The notes beneath the pieces were generated by a model, which searched no databases, was not told the DNA's origin, and saw only the letters and a program-made list of their open reading frames with translations. A stretch of 64,000 nt of DNA, taken from Leptobrachium leishanense. Its lineage: Eukaryota > Chordata > Amphibia > Anura > Megophryidae. The stretch is taken from the NCBI GenBank assembly GCA_009667805.1, contig CM019063.1, positions 191,080,661 to 191,144,660 of the forward strand. The letters run 5' to 3'. The position numbers were made by a program, and so were the translations under genes. Below are positions 10,874-21,554 of the stretch, one piece after another. The first letter of the stretch is position 1. Each line of letters starts with the position of its first letter.

Positions 10874-11550
10874 TGAAGTGGAAATAGGCTGGAAGACGGC
10901 CGCCATTGTACACAGGCGGCCATCTTGTTCAGAATATTGGTTCACTTGTATATAACTAGACAGGTTTGTAGCTGAAACTAGAATGAGGTATACGTAGAAA
11001 TTTAGGAATGCGTTTAGATTAGCAGAAAAGCAATTAAAGCCTTATGAAAGATCTCTGCTGTTCCTGGCACGGAGGAGAAAAGCGAAGTAGATCCTCCAAG
11101 GTCGTTGGGGCCCGCAGAAAGACAAAGGAGTAGAGATCAGGCCAGGTGCCATCTGTAACAAGTGATTGTAGGCGCAAGGAGGAGGGCGCAGCCCGGAACA
11201 GTAAGAGCAATTAATTATGATTTACTGAAACTAACACAAAGTTTGCCAATTTACAGCCAATTAATGGAATGTTTTTGTATTAGCCAAAGGGAGGTATTAA
11301 CCCACGTGGGGTGGAATAAAGTGTCATTGGGAGGTGGGCTAACTGGGATGTACCTAATTACGTATTTTTGGGTATAAGATCCTTGCACGGGTGAAAGGGG
11401 GGGCTCACTCTTTGCGATTCAATCCTGTGTGGGCACTTGTGTGACGACACAATAAAGTTTGCCTTTCCTGAAGAGACTCGTGTTCTGACATCCTTACTTG
11501 TGCCCGGTCCGGCGCCGTCTTGAAAGTGAATCTGTTTTTGTCCGCCTACA
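10874..11550 (+). repeat. Proviral LTR A (5')
   Basis: 677 bp, TGAAGTGG...CGCCTACA. A TATA-like box (TATAAG) lies at 11373-11378 and a polyadenylation signal (AATAAA) at 11451-11456, which places R between them. It differs from LTRs B and C only at a handful of positions, mostly single-base indels. Confidence 0.93.
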
Positions 11551-11735
11551 TTTTTGGGGGCATCGTGAGCCGGGATACGGGCCCTTTCCGGGCACACAGT
11601 AACGGGCTGCTGTGAACACAGTGCAGTGCTTGACTGCAGCGGGTGCGAGAATCCGATGGTTGGGCGTCCGTTGAAGGTGAGCTGACATCTGCTAAGCCAA
11701 GCAGGTTACAGAGTTTCTAAAAAGAAAGCACAAAT
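11551..11735 (+). other. Proviral leader, copy 1
   Basis: Begins TTTTTGGGGGCATCGTGAGC, reminiscent of the gammaretroviral leader that starts with TGGGGG and a tRNA-Pro binding site, but with extra bases, so I do not assign the tRNA. A possible splice donor (GAAGGTGAGC) lies near 11675. No gag start follows: RT sequence begins within about 190 bases of the LTR. Confidence 0.6.
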
Positions 11736-12859
11736 ATGCAAACACAGTGTAAAAAACCTGGGACTCCAGTTAACAGGTACCAACGTGCACTGAGGGCAGA
11801 AAGAAAAGAAGCAGTGTGCCGCATACCCCACCAAAGACCAGGAGACAAGTCCGTGAGTTCTTGGGAGCTGCCGGCTTCTGCGCGCCTGTGGATCCCCAAC
11901 TTCGCAGATATTGCCAAGCCGCCTCATCAGGCCACGAAGGGGGGGGAACAAGATCCCTTTCATTGGAAAGAAGAGCAAACAGCAGCGTTCCAGAAATTAA
12001 AGACTCTGCTGATGGAAGCTCCTGCACTGGGCCTGCCAGATCATAGCAAGCCTTTCCAGCTGTTCGTGCATGAACATAATCAAACAGCAACAGGAGAGTA
12101 TTGGTCCAGACCTTTGGCTCATGGCTGAGGCCTGTGGCCTACCTCTCCAAGCAACTCGACCCTGTGGCCTGCGGCCTACACCCTATGCTCTGAAAACAGT
12201 GGCTGCCACCGCAATGCTGATAGCAGAAGCAGACAAGCTGACCTTGAACAAGTTCTTTATGTCAAGATGCCCCACGCTGTCTCAGAGCCTGCTGGATGTG
12301 AAAGGAGGTTACTGGTTCAGTAGCAGGCCGGATTTGAAAGACGTACCCCTAGACAAATACGACCTACAGCTACTCACTGATGGTAGCAGCTATATGGATG
12401 ATGGGAAGAAAGTCTCCGGCTATGCAGTAGTCTCAACAGAAGCAGTCATCGAAGCAAAGCCACTGCCAGGCCATACATCTGCACAATTGGCTGAAATAAC
12501 AGCTTTAATCAGAGCCCTTGAAATTTCTGAAGGCAAAAGAGTAAATATCTATACAGATTCCAAGTACGCCTTCCATGACAGTCCATGCACATGGTGCACT
12601 CTATAAAGAAAGAGCCTACTCACGTCTTCAGAACAACAAATTAAATATGCGGCTGAAATCGCGGCCCTCCTGGAAGCAGTGTGGAAACCAAGTGCTGTCA
12701 GCATCATGCACTGCCGTGGCCACCAAAAGGGCCATGATGAAATTCCAAAGGGTAACAGACGCGCGGACCAGGCCGCAAAAGCAGCTGCAAAACCGCCACC
12801 CCGCAACAGGAGATCAAGCTACAGTACTGATCTGCAAGCAAGAACCTCAACCTTCCATG
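11736..12859 (+). pseudogene. Proviral pol remnant, copy 1: RT connection and RNase H
   Basis: The coding sequence runs through several frames. RT thumb/connection is recognisable at about 11830-12170 and RNase H from about 12360 to 12800. Visible RNase H residues are LLTDGSSYMDDG (first Asp), AQLAEITALI (Glu), NIYTDSKYAF (Asp) and, in another frame, HCRGHQKGHDEIP followed by RRADQ. The RT fingers and palm with the YxDD box are missing. Compared with copy 2 (16755-17849) the frameshifts are single-base gains and losses. The remnant runs into a short proline-rich linker and then the OGFr block. Confidence 0.82.
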
Positions 12860-13433
12860 CCAAATTACGAGTTCTATATGAATTTGAAAAAGTTTGAACC
12901 CCACGGCGAGTTCATTGAAATAATATTGCACAAATGGCAAGATGATTATGAACTATTAGAACTCAATCATGATTACATTCAATGGCTTTTCCCAACTCGG
13001 ACACAAGGCCGAAATTTCTACTCTACTCCCTAAATCCGCAAGAGACACGCCTAATGGTTAACACACTCGGAAGTTCAGCAAAGACTGCGCAGAGCCTACA
13101 ACATGATGCTGAAATTCTTCGGCGTAAAAATAGTGGGGGAGGAGGAAGACAAAGAAATAACCGAAGTTGAACGAGCAGAAAATTTCGCGTCACGTTTTGA
13201 AAATTTGACAATCAATCCTCACAATAATCTACGGATCACACGAATACTGCACAGTCTGGAGAATTGGGAGCAGAAGAATATCAAGTCCCACTGGTGAGGT
13301 TCTTCCTCAAGGAGATCCTTATCAAGAACAGACTGCCAAGAATGAAGAAAAGTGCAATGAACTTTTTCATACCAGCAGTAAGAGATTCACAAGACAGACA
13401 AGATTTGTTATTTTTCGCATGGCGATACTATTT
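12860..13433 (+). pseudogene. Captured OGFr-family domain, copy 1 (frameshifted)
   Basis: The reading matches the conserved N-terminal region of opioid growth factor receptor and its paralogue OGFRL1 (Pfam OGFr_N). It starts at PNYEFYMNLKKFEPHGEF and continues through YELLELNHDYIQWLFP, NLRITRILHSL, PLVRFFLKEI and LLFFAWRYYF, in family order over about 190 codons. In this copy one continuous frame links the tail of RNase H to the start of the domain (to 13031). Single-base differences from copy 2 then break it near 13031, 13073 and 13258. It has no introns, as expected if it came from a spliced cellular transcript (inference). It replaces the first part of integrase. Confidence 0.88.
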
Positions 13434-14060
13434 CCCAAAAGTATCCAGAACTGTTTGCAACAACTTGCCCGGCTACTGGGCATCACCTGGGAGCTACATA
13501 CCGCCTACAGGCCCCAAAGTTCGGGAAAAGTTGAAAGAATGAACCGTACCCTAAAGACTTTGATGTCCAAACTGTGCCAAGAGAGTCATTGAGCTGGTTG
13601 GACTTGCTGCCGATAGTCCTTTTGCACATTAGGTGCAGACCAACCCCCAATTGAAGCTAAGTCCGTACGAACTTATGTTTGGACGGCCACCCCTCTAATT
13701 AATGGACTAAGGGGAACCTTCGGGCATTGGGAGAACTAAACTAAATGATCAGGTAGTAATGCTGGGTAAATCAATGCAGAAATTAAATACTTGGGTGGGG
13801 GATAATATACCGCAATTTCTGTATCCTTCACTGCATAAGTATTGTCCGGGTGACTCAGTATGGGTAAAAGAGTGGAAAAATGATCCACTAGGCCCAAAAT
13901 GGAGGGGTCCTTTATTTGTCCTGTTATCAACCCCCACAGCAGTAAAGGTTGCCGAGGTGGTCCGTGGATACATCACTCCAGAGTGAAAGCAGCTGCAGCC
14001 AGTCCTGAACCAGCATGGAAGGTCATTACCAACGAGACCACCCGCTGAGGCTGAAGCTGA
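13434..14060 (+). pseudogene. Proviral integrase C-terminal part, copy 1
   Basis: Begins right after the OGFr block in another frame, inside the catalytic core (QLARLLGITWELHTAYRPQ, then SSGKVERMNRTL, which carries the last catalytic Glu). It ends with the C-terminal binding domain (PGDSVWVKEWKNDPLGPKWR). The zinc domain and both catalytic Asp are absent. Several frameshifts lie between 13560 and 13740. Confidence 0.85.
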
Positions 14061-14099
14061 CAAAGACCACAGCCATGAGCACCTAAATGATCCTAACCC

Positions 14100-15807
14100 A
14101 GATAATACAGAGGATCAACAAGTGGGTGTTTTGATGGGCACAGGTCCTGACCACCCGCCAACGGGGGATACCCACAGGGTGCTTTTTAGGGGCCGGCCCC
14201 CCCCTTGATCATCCAGAAATGTTTTTTACTTTTGAAATTCCGGTGGGGAGGGATTGGGTTTATGTGACTGTGAAAAGATTGCCCAAGGAATTCTGACATT
14301 CGGGGCATTTGTGGTGCGATTTTTATATCTTGCTAATTAGATTTATGGACTCTCACGTGGAGCAGGCCCTAATTGTACGGGCAATGTGGGGAAAGTGAAT
14401 ATTTCCCATATCTGGAATGGTACGCACCCGGTGATGGAGAACCGTACCATGTGGAGACAAAAACGAGAGGCGCTATCTGGAACCAACCCAAGAGGACATT
14501 TACTTGTGCAATTCAAATATGACTATGCTAAAAAGTCTGGGCAAACCGCATGCTGGGTGTGTAGTAGACTGCACCCAGAGACAATTCATATACCATTTGC
14601 CTCTGTTCCAATGAATTTGAGTATGTTTGTATCAGGGAATGTCACAATACATGCTGTCGATGCACAAAGGGAAAAGACAGAATCATCAGTCCCGGGTACC
14701 CCATAATAGGACCAGTGTATCCACCAGAATGGTGTTTTCAACTAGGACCAGATAAAGAAACAAATAACGAGGGTGGGTTATGTAACTCAAGTCAGTTCAA
14801 CTGGACATCATACATTTATATATTCAAAACAGGACAAAAGGCAAATTATTTATATATACGATGCAGGCAACTCACTAGAGACCAAAGAGGGGTGATTGGA
14901 ATGTGACCAATGGGAGGCAGGGTGCAGTGGATATGATGAGACGGCTGAGACACCTTGCGATAGAGATATCAAAGGGAACACTACATTCATCACCATTTAT
15001 AGTGAAAGGAGGGTACCAGGTGTGCTGTGAAAGGTGTGTTACACATGGGTACCACCAACAATAACGGGAATGTGTTTTTGGCTAAACTGGTCCCAATCCA
15101 GAGACTAAGGGGAGAAGACACAAATACAGACACAGAACTACACCCTAGGTACCACTGGTGTTTGAAAGACCAAAGAGAGAATTGTTCGCGAAGATGGATC
15201 GAATATGGACATGGTTGCCAGCATGGACTGGATGGGGAGGAGAGATGATGAGGAGATTGAATAGCTATGTCAATTTGATGGATGAGATTCTGAATAGAAC
15301 CAGTATGGATATCCAGCTGCTGAATCTGGAAATGCGTGAGTTACGAAAGGTGAGATGATACATGATATGGCGCTTGAGCAGATCAGTGCGGCCTTGAATG
15401 GATTGTGTGAAATGACAATGCACTATGAATGTTGCACCTTCATCAGAAACACTACACATGAAGTCCCAGATTATTACCAGGTAATTCAAGATCACAAGAG
15501 AAAGGTAGCACAGTTGCAGGGTATAGCCAGGAGGATTTGCTGCAAAGGCTGGAATCCGCTCCGTGGTTTGGAGCAATGGAGAATGGTTTGGTTCCATCTT
15601 GAGATTTATCTCACGGATTGGATCCATGATACTCATGATAGTGGTGATCTTGATCATAGGGATACTGATATACCGCATAGGGCTATGTTTATGGCCACTG
15701 TGCAAAACAGCACTGACACCTACACAAACACAGAAGATACCACTGATAATCCCATAGGGTATGTTCCCAGTGAAAGAACCCCCCCAGTACAAGGAGTTTC
15801 AGAATAG
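14100..15807 (+). pseudogene. Proviral env, copy 1
   Basis: The surface subunit is recognised by potential glycosylation sites (NISHIWNGT, ENRT) and by TACWVCSRLH, which has the CWxC motif of gammaretrovirus-type surface proteins. The transmembrane subunit (about 15180-15807) has a helical stretch, the cysteine cluster LCEMTMHYECC and a hydrophobic anchor, followed by a short tail. The frame changes several times by single bases. The start is not clear. The polypurine tract AAGGGGGGAA (15857-15866) follows and touches LTR B. Confidence 0.8.
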
Positions 15808-15856
15808 TGGAGTGTAATGGCTACAAGTGCCAGGAAAAGATCCTGACACTTGAGCC

Positions 15857-15866
15857 AAGGGGGGAA
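15857..15866 (+). other. Polypurine tract, copy 1
   Basis: AAGGGGGGAA immediately before the TG of LTR B. It is the expected site for plus-strand priming. The same tract precedes LTR C at 20862-20871. Confidence 0.85.
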
Positions 15867-16544
15867 TGAAGTGGAATAGGCTGGAAGACGGCCGCCATTG
15901 TACACAGGCGGCCATCTTGTTCAGAATATTGGTTCACTTGTATATAACTAGACAGGTTTGTAGCTGAAACTAGAATGAGGTATACGTAGAAATTTAGGAA
16001 TGCGTTTAGATTAGCAGAAAAGCAATTAAAGCCTATGAAAGATCTCTGCTGTTCCTGGCACGGAGGAGAAAAGCGAAGTAGATCCTCCAAGGTCGTTGGG
16101 GCCCGCAGAAAGACAAAGGAGTAGAGATCAGGCCAGGTGCCATCTGTAACAAGTGATTGTAGGCGCAAGGGAGGAGGGCGCAGCCTGGAACAGTAAGAGC
16201 AATTAATTATGATTTACTGAAACTAACACAAAGTTTGCCAATTTACAGCCAATTAATGGAATGTTTTTGTATTAGCCAAAGGGAGGTATTAACCCACGTG
16301 GGGTGGAATAAAGTGTCATTGGGAGGTGGGCTAACTGGGATGTACCTAATTACGTATTTTTGGGTATAAGATCCCTTGCACGGGTGAAAGGGGGGGCTCA
16401 CTCTTTGCGATTCAATCCTGTGTGGGCACTTGTGTGACGACACAATAAAGTTTGCCTTTCCTGAAGAGACTCGTGTTCTGACAATCCTTACTTGTGCCCG
16501 GTCCGGCGCCGTCTTGAAAGTGAATCTGTTTTTGTCCGCCTACA
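15867..16544 (+). repeat. Proviral LTR B (middle, shared)
   Basis: 678 bp. It serves as 3' LTR of copy 1 and 5' LTR of copy 2. It is flanked by the polypurine tract on the left and leader sequence on the right, with no host DNA on either side. TATAAG at 16375-16380, AATAAA at 16444-16449. It lacks one A in the first 15 bases compared with A and C. Confidence 0.93.
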
Positions 16545-16754
16545 TTTTTGGGGGCATCGTGAGCCGGGATACGGGCCCTTTCCGGGCACACAGTAACGGG
16601 CTGCTGTGAACACAGTGCAGTGCTTGACTGCAGCGGGTGCGAGAATCCGATGGTTGGGCGTCCGTTGAAGGTGAGCTGACATCTGCTAAGCCAAGCAGGT
16701 TACAGAGTTTCTAAAAAGAAAGCACAAATATGCAAACACAGTGTAAAAAACCTG

Positions 16755-17849
16755 GGACTCCAGTTAACAGGTACCAAACGTGCACTGAGGGCAGAAAGAA
16801 AAGAAGCAGTGTGCCGCATACCCCAACCAAAGACCAGGAGACAAGTCCGTGAGTTCTTGGGAGCTGCCGGCTTCTGCCGCCTGTGGATCCCCAACTTCGC
16901 AGATATTGCCAAGCCGCCTCATCAGGCCACGAAGGGGGGGGAACAAGATCCCTTTCATTGGAAAGAAGAGCAAACAGCAGCGTTCCAGAAATTAAAGACT
17001 CTGCTGATGGAAGCTCCTGCACTGGGCCTGCCAGATCATAGCAAGCCTTTCCAGCTGTTCGTGCATGAACATAATCAAACAGCAACAGGAGTATTGGTCC
17101 AGACCTTTGGCTCATGGCTGAGGCCTGTGGCCTACCTCTCCAAGCAACTCGACCCTGTGGCCTGCGGCCTACCCCTATGCCTGAAAACAGTGGCTGCCAC
17201 CGCAATGCTGATAGCAGAAGCAGACAAGCTGACCCTTGGACAAGTTCTTTATGTCAAGATGCCCCACGCTGTCAAGGCTCTGCTGGATGTGAAAGGAGGT
17301 TACTGGTTCAGTAGCAGGCCGGATTTGAAAGACGTACCCCTAGACAAATACGACCTACAGCTACTCACTGATGGTAGCAGCTATATGGATGATGGGAAGA
17401 AAGTCTCCGGCTATGCAGTAGTCTCAACAGAAGCAGTCATCGAAGCAAAGCCACTGCCAGGCCATACATCTGCACAATTGGCTGAAATAACAGCTTTAAT
17501 CAGAGCCCTTGAAATTTCTGAAGGCAAAAGAGTAAATATCTATACAGATTCCAAGTACGCCTTCATGACAGTCCATGCACATGGTGCACTCTATAAAGAA
17601 AGAGGCCTACTCACGTCTTCAGAACAACAAATTAAATATGCGGCTGAAATCGCGGCCCTCCTGGAAGCAGTGTGGAAACCAAGTGCTGTCAGCATCATGC
17701 ACTGCCGTGGCCACCAAAAAGGCCATGATGAAATTCCAAAAGGTAACAGACGCGCGGACCAGGCCGCAAAAGCAGCTGCAAAACCGCCACCGCCAACAGG
17801 AGATCAAGCTACAGTACTGATCTGCAAGCAAGAACCTCAACCTTCCATG
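16755..17849 (+). pseudogene. Proviral pol remnant, copy 2: RT connection and RNase H (long open frame)
   Basis: Largely one frame (ATG at 16809; RT sequence is readable from about 16755). It starts in the RT thumb (QVREFLGAAGFCRLWIPNF), passes the connection ([14 protein letters not shown]) and contains all RNase H signature residues in one frame: LLTDGSSYMDDG, AQLAEITALI, NIYTDSKYAF and HCRGHQKGHDEIPKGNRRAD. The YxDD part of RT is missing, so polymerase activity is excluded. The frame runs through a proline-rich linker into the first residues of the OGFr domain before a one-base deletion stops it at 17876. Confidence 0.88.
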
Positions 17850-18423
17850 CCAAATTACGAGTTCTATATGAATTGAAAAAGTTTGAACCCCACGGCGAGT
17901 TCATTGAAATAATATTGCACAAATGGCAAGATGATTATGAACTATTAGAACTCAATCATGATTACATTCAATGGCTTTTCCCAACTCGGACACAAGGCCG
18001 AAATTTCTACTCTACTCCCCTAAATCCGCAAGAGACACGCCTAATGGTTAACACCTCGGAAGTTCAGCAAAGACTGCGCAGAGCCTACAACATGATGCTG
18101 AAATTCTTCGGCGTAAAAATAGTGGGGGAGGAGGAAGACAAAGAAATAACCGAAGTTGAACGAGCAGAAAATTTCGCGTCACGTTTTGAAAATTTGACAA
18201 TCAATCCTCACAATAATCTACGGATCACACGAATACTGCACAGTCTGGGAGAATTGGGAGCAGAAGAATATCAAGTCCCACTGGTGAGGTTCTTCCTCAA
18301 GGAGATCCTTATCAAGAACAGACTGCCAAGAATGAAGAAAAGTGCAATGAACTTTTTCATACCAGCAGTAAGAGATTCACAAGACAGACAAGATTTGTTA
18401 TTTTTCGCATGGCGATACTATTT
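17850..18423 (+). pseudogene. Captured OGFr-family domain, copy 2 (nearly open)
   Basis: Same domain as in copy 1, but readable in one frame from 17873 to 18423. Only a single missing T near 17873 separates it from the RNase H frame. Family landmarks in order: KKFEPHGEFIEIILHKW, DYIQWLFPTRTQG, MMLKFFGVKI, NNLRITRILHSLGELGAEEY, VPLVRFFLKEILIKN, then LLFFAWRYYF. The cellular family (OGFR binds Met-enkephalin and restrains cell growth) uses this region as its conserved core. Whether a viral product existed or did anything is unknown. After 18423 the frame runs on to 18532 over integrase sequence in the wrong frame. Confidence 0.9.
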
Positions 18424-19081
18424 CCCAAAAGTATCCAGAACTGTTTGCAACAACTTGCCCGGCTACTGGGCATCACCTGGGAGCTACATACCGCCTACAG
18501 GCCCCAAAGTTCGGGAAAAGTTGAAAGAATGAACCGTACCCTAAAGACTTTGATGTCCAAACTGTGCCAAGAGACGTCATTGAGCTGGTTGGACTTGCTG
18601 CCGATAGTCCTTTTGCACATTAGGTGCAGACCAACCCCCAATTGAAGCTAAGTCCGTACGAACTTATGTTTGGACGGCCAACCCCTCTAATTAATGGACT
18701 AAGGGGGACCTTCGGGCATTGGGAGAAACTAAACTAAATGATCAGGTAGTAATGCTGGGTAAATCAATGCAGAAATTAAATACTTGGGTGGGGGATAATA
18801 TACCGCATTTTCTGTATCCTTCACTGCATAAGTATTGTCCGGGTGACTCAGTATGGGTAAAAGAGTGGAAAAATGATCCACTAGGCCCAAAATGGAGGGG
18901 TCCTTATCTTGTCCTGTTATCAACCCCCACAGCAGTAAAGGTTGCCGAGGTGGTCCCGTGGATACATCACTCCAGAGTGAAAGCAGCTGCAGCCAGTCCT
19001 GAACCAGCATGGAAGGTCATTACCAACGAGACCAACCCGCTGAGGCTGAAGCTGACAAAGACCACAGCCATGAGCACCTAA
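18424..19081 (+). pseudogene. Proviral integrase C-terminal part, copy 2
   Basis: Integrase resumes in the core at LQQLARLLGITWELHTAYRP with the last catalytic Glu in GKVERMN (frame 18409-18645). After a frameshift near 18640-18720 it continues with the C-terminal domain (PGDSVWVKEWKNDP, then GPYLVLLSTPTAVKV). As in copy 1, the zinc domain and both catalytic Asp are replaced by the OGFr block. Confidence 0.86.
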
Positions 19082-19099
19082 ATGATCCTAACCCAGATA

Positions 19100-20812
19100 A
19101 TACAGAGGATCAACAAGTGGTGTTTTGATGGGCACAGGTCCTGACCACCCGCCAACGGGGGATACCCACAGGGTGCTTTTTAGGGGCCCGGCCCCCACCC
19201 TTGATCATCCAGAAATGTTTTTTACTTTTGAAATTCCGGTGGGGAGGGATTGGGTTTATGTGACTGTGAAAAGATTGCCCAAGGAATTCTGACATTCGGG
19301 GCATTTGTGGTGCTGATTTTATATCTTGCTAATTAGATTTATGGACTCTCACGTGGAGCAGGCCCTAATTGTACGGGCAATGTGGGGAAAGTGAATATTT
19401 CCCATATCTGGAATGGTACGCACCGGTGATGGAGAACCGTACCATGTGGAGACAAAAACGAGAGGCGCTATCTGGAACCAACCCAAGAGGACATTTACTT
19501 GTGCAATTCAAATATGACTATGCTAAAAAGTCTGGGCAAACCGCATGCTGGGTGTGTAGTAGACTGCACCAGAGACAATTCATATACCATTTGCCTCTGT
19601 TCCAATGAATTTGAGTATGTTTGTATCAGGGAATGTCACAATACATGCTGTCGATGCACCAAGGAAAAGACAGAATCATTCAGTCCCGGGTACCCCATAA
19701 TAGGACCAGTGTATCCACCAGAATGGTGTTTTCAACTAGGACCAGATAAAGAAACAAATAACGAGGGTGGGTTATGTAACTCAAGTCAGTTCAACTGGAC
19801 ATCATACATTTATATATTCAAAACAGGACAAAAGGCAAATTATTTATATATACGATGCAGGCAACTCACTAGAGACCAAGAGGCGGTGTGATTGGAATGT
19901 GACCAATGGGAGGCAGGGTGCAGTGGATATGATGAGACGGCTGAGACACCTTGCGATAGAGATATCAAAGGGAACACTACATTCATCACCATTTATAGTG
20001 AAAGGAGGGTACCAGGTGTGCTGTGAAAGGGTGTGTTACACATGGGTACCACCAACAATAACGGGAATGTGTTATTTGGCTAAACTGGTCCCAATCCAGA
20101 GACTAAGGGGAGAAGACACAAATACAGACACAGAACTACACCCTAGGTACCCACTGGTGTTTGAAAGACCAAAGAGAGAATGTTCGCGAAGATGGATCGA
20201 ATATGGACATGGTTGCCAGCATGGACTGGATGGGGAGGAGAGATGATGAGGAGATTGAATAGCTATGTCAATTTGATGGATGAGATTCTGAATAGAACCA
20301 GTATGGATATCCAGCTGCTGAATCTGGAAATGCGTGAGTTACGAAAGGTGCAGATGATACATGATATGGCGCTTGAGCAGATCAGTGCGGCCTTGAATGG
20401 ATTGTGTGAAATGACAATGCACTATGAATGTTGCACCTTCATCAGAAACACTACACATGAAGTCCCAGATTATTACCAGGTAATTCAAGATCACCAAGAG
20501 AAGGTAGCACAGTTGCAGGGTATAGCCAGGAGGATTGCTGCCAAAGGCTGGAATCCGCTCCGTGGGTTTGGAGCAATGGGAGAATGGTTTGGTTCCATCT
20601 TGAGATTTATCTCACGGATTGGATCCATGATACTCATGATAGTGGTGATCTTGATCATAGGGATACTGATATACCGCATAGGGCTATGTTTATGGCCACT
20701 GTGCAAAACAGCACTGACCACCTACACAAACACAGAAGATACCACTGATAATCCCATAGGGTATGTTCCCAGTGAAAGAACCCCCCCCCCAGTACAAGGA
20801 GTTTCAGAATAG
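19100..20812 (+). pseudogene. Proviral env, copy 2
   Basis: The surface part (19369-19891) is in pieces and includes the CWVC motif. The transmembrane part (20180-20812) is open for about 210 codons: a long amphipathic helix (LNLEMRELRKVQMIHDMALE), the cysteine cluster LCEMTMHYECC, a hydrophobic anchor (MILMIVVILIIGILIY) and a cytoplasmic tail. Between the first Cys and the Cys pair there are seven residues; the usual gammaretroviral spacing is six. Single-base differences from copy 1 account for most frame changes. Confidence 0.82.
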
Positions 20813-20871
20813 TGGAGTGTAATGGCTACAAGTGCCAGGAAAAGATCCTGACACTTGAGCCAAGGGGGGAA

Positions 20872-21550
20872 TGAAGTGGAAATAGGCTGGAAGACGGCCG
20901 CCATTGTACACAGGCGGCCATCTTGTTCAGAATATTGGTTCACTTGTATATAACTAGACAGGTTTGTAGCTGAAACTAGAATGAGGTATACGTAGAAATT
21001 TAGGAATGCGTTTAGATTAGCAGAAAAGCAATTAAAGCCTTATGAAAGATCTCTGCTGTTCCTGGCACGGAGGAGAAAAGCGAAGTAGATCCTCCAAGGT
21101 CGTTGGGGCCCGCAGAAAGACAAAGGAGTAGAGATCAGGCCAGGTGCCATCTGTAACAAGTGATTGTAGGCGCAAGGGAGGAGGGCGCAGCCTGGAACAG
21201 TAAGAGCAATTAATTATGATTTACTGAAACTAACACAAAGTTTGCCAATTTACAGCCAATTAATGGAATGTTTTTGTATTAGCCAAAGGGAGGTATTAAC
21301 CCACGTGGGGTGGAATAAAGTGTCATTGGGAGGTGGGCTAACTGGGATGTACCTAATTACGTATTTTTGGGTATAAGATCCCTTGCACGGTGAAAGGGGG
21401 GGCTCACTCTTTGCGATTCAATCCTGTGTGGGCACTTGTGTGACGACACAATAAAGTTTGCCTTTCCTGAAGAGACTCGTGTTCTGACAATCCTTACTTG
21501 TGCCCGGTCCGGCGCCGTCTTGAAAGTGAATCTGTTTTTGTCCGCCTACA
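20872..21550 (+). repeat. Proviral LTR C (3')
   Basis: 679 bp, preceded by the polypurine tract 20862-20871 and followed by the CTTA target duplication (21551-21554). TATAAG at 21372-21377 and AATAAA at 21450-21455. Confidence 0.93.
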
Positions 21551-21554
21551 CTTA

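Larger units (their letters stand above)
10874..21550 (+). mobile_element. Tandem gammaretrovirus-like provirus (three LTRs, two internal regions) carrying an OGFr domain
   Basis: Layout: LTR 10874-11550, internal 11551-15866, LTR 15867-16544, internal 16545-20871, LTR 20872-21550. The outer flanks share the 4-bp target duplication CTTA (10870-10873 and 21551-21554), and the middle LTR is bordered only by proviral sequence. So one insertion became a tandem, or inserted as one. Each internal region runs: leader, RT connection/RNase H, OGFr domain, late integrase, env, polypurine tract. gag, protease, RT catalytic core and the first part of integrase are absent in both copies. 4-bp target duplication, pol type, CWVC motif and LTR layout point to a gammaretrovirus-like lineage. 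It is defective. Confidence 0.93.

Noticed and set aside
11770..12090. - strand frames over the proviral pol region as a separate gene
   Set aside because: Shadows of the + strand RT/RNase H remnant, repeated at the same place in copy 2.
18409..18645. Full-length integrase in the provirus
   Set aside because: Only the part from mid-core on is present; both catalytic Asp and the zinc domain are absent in both copies.
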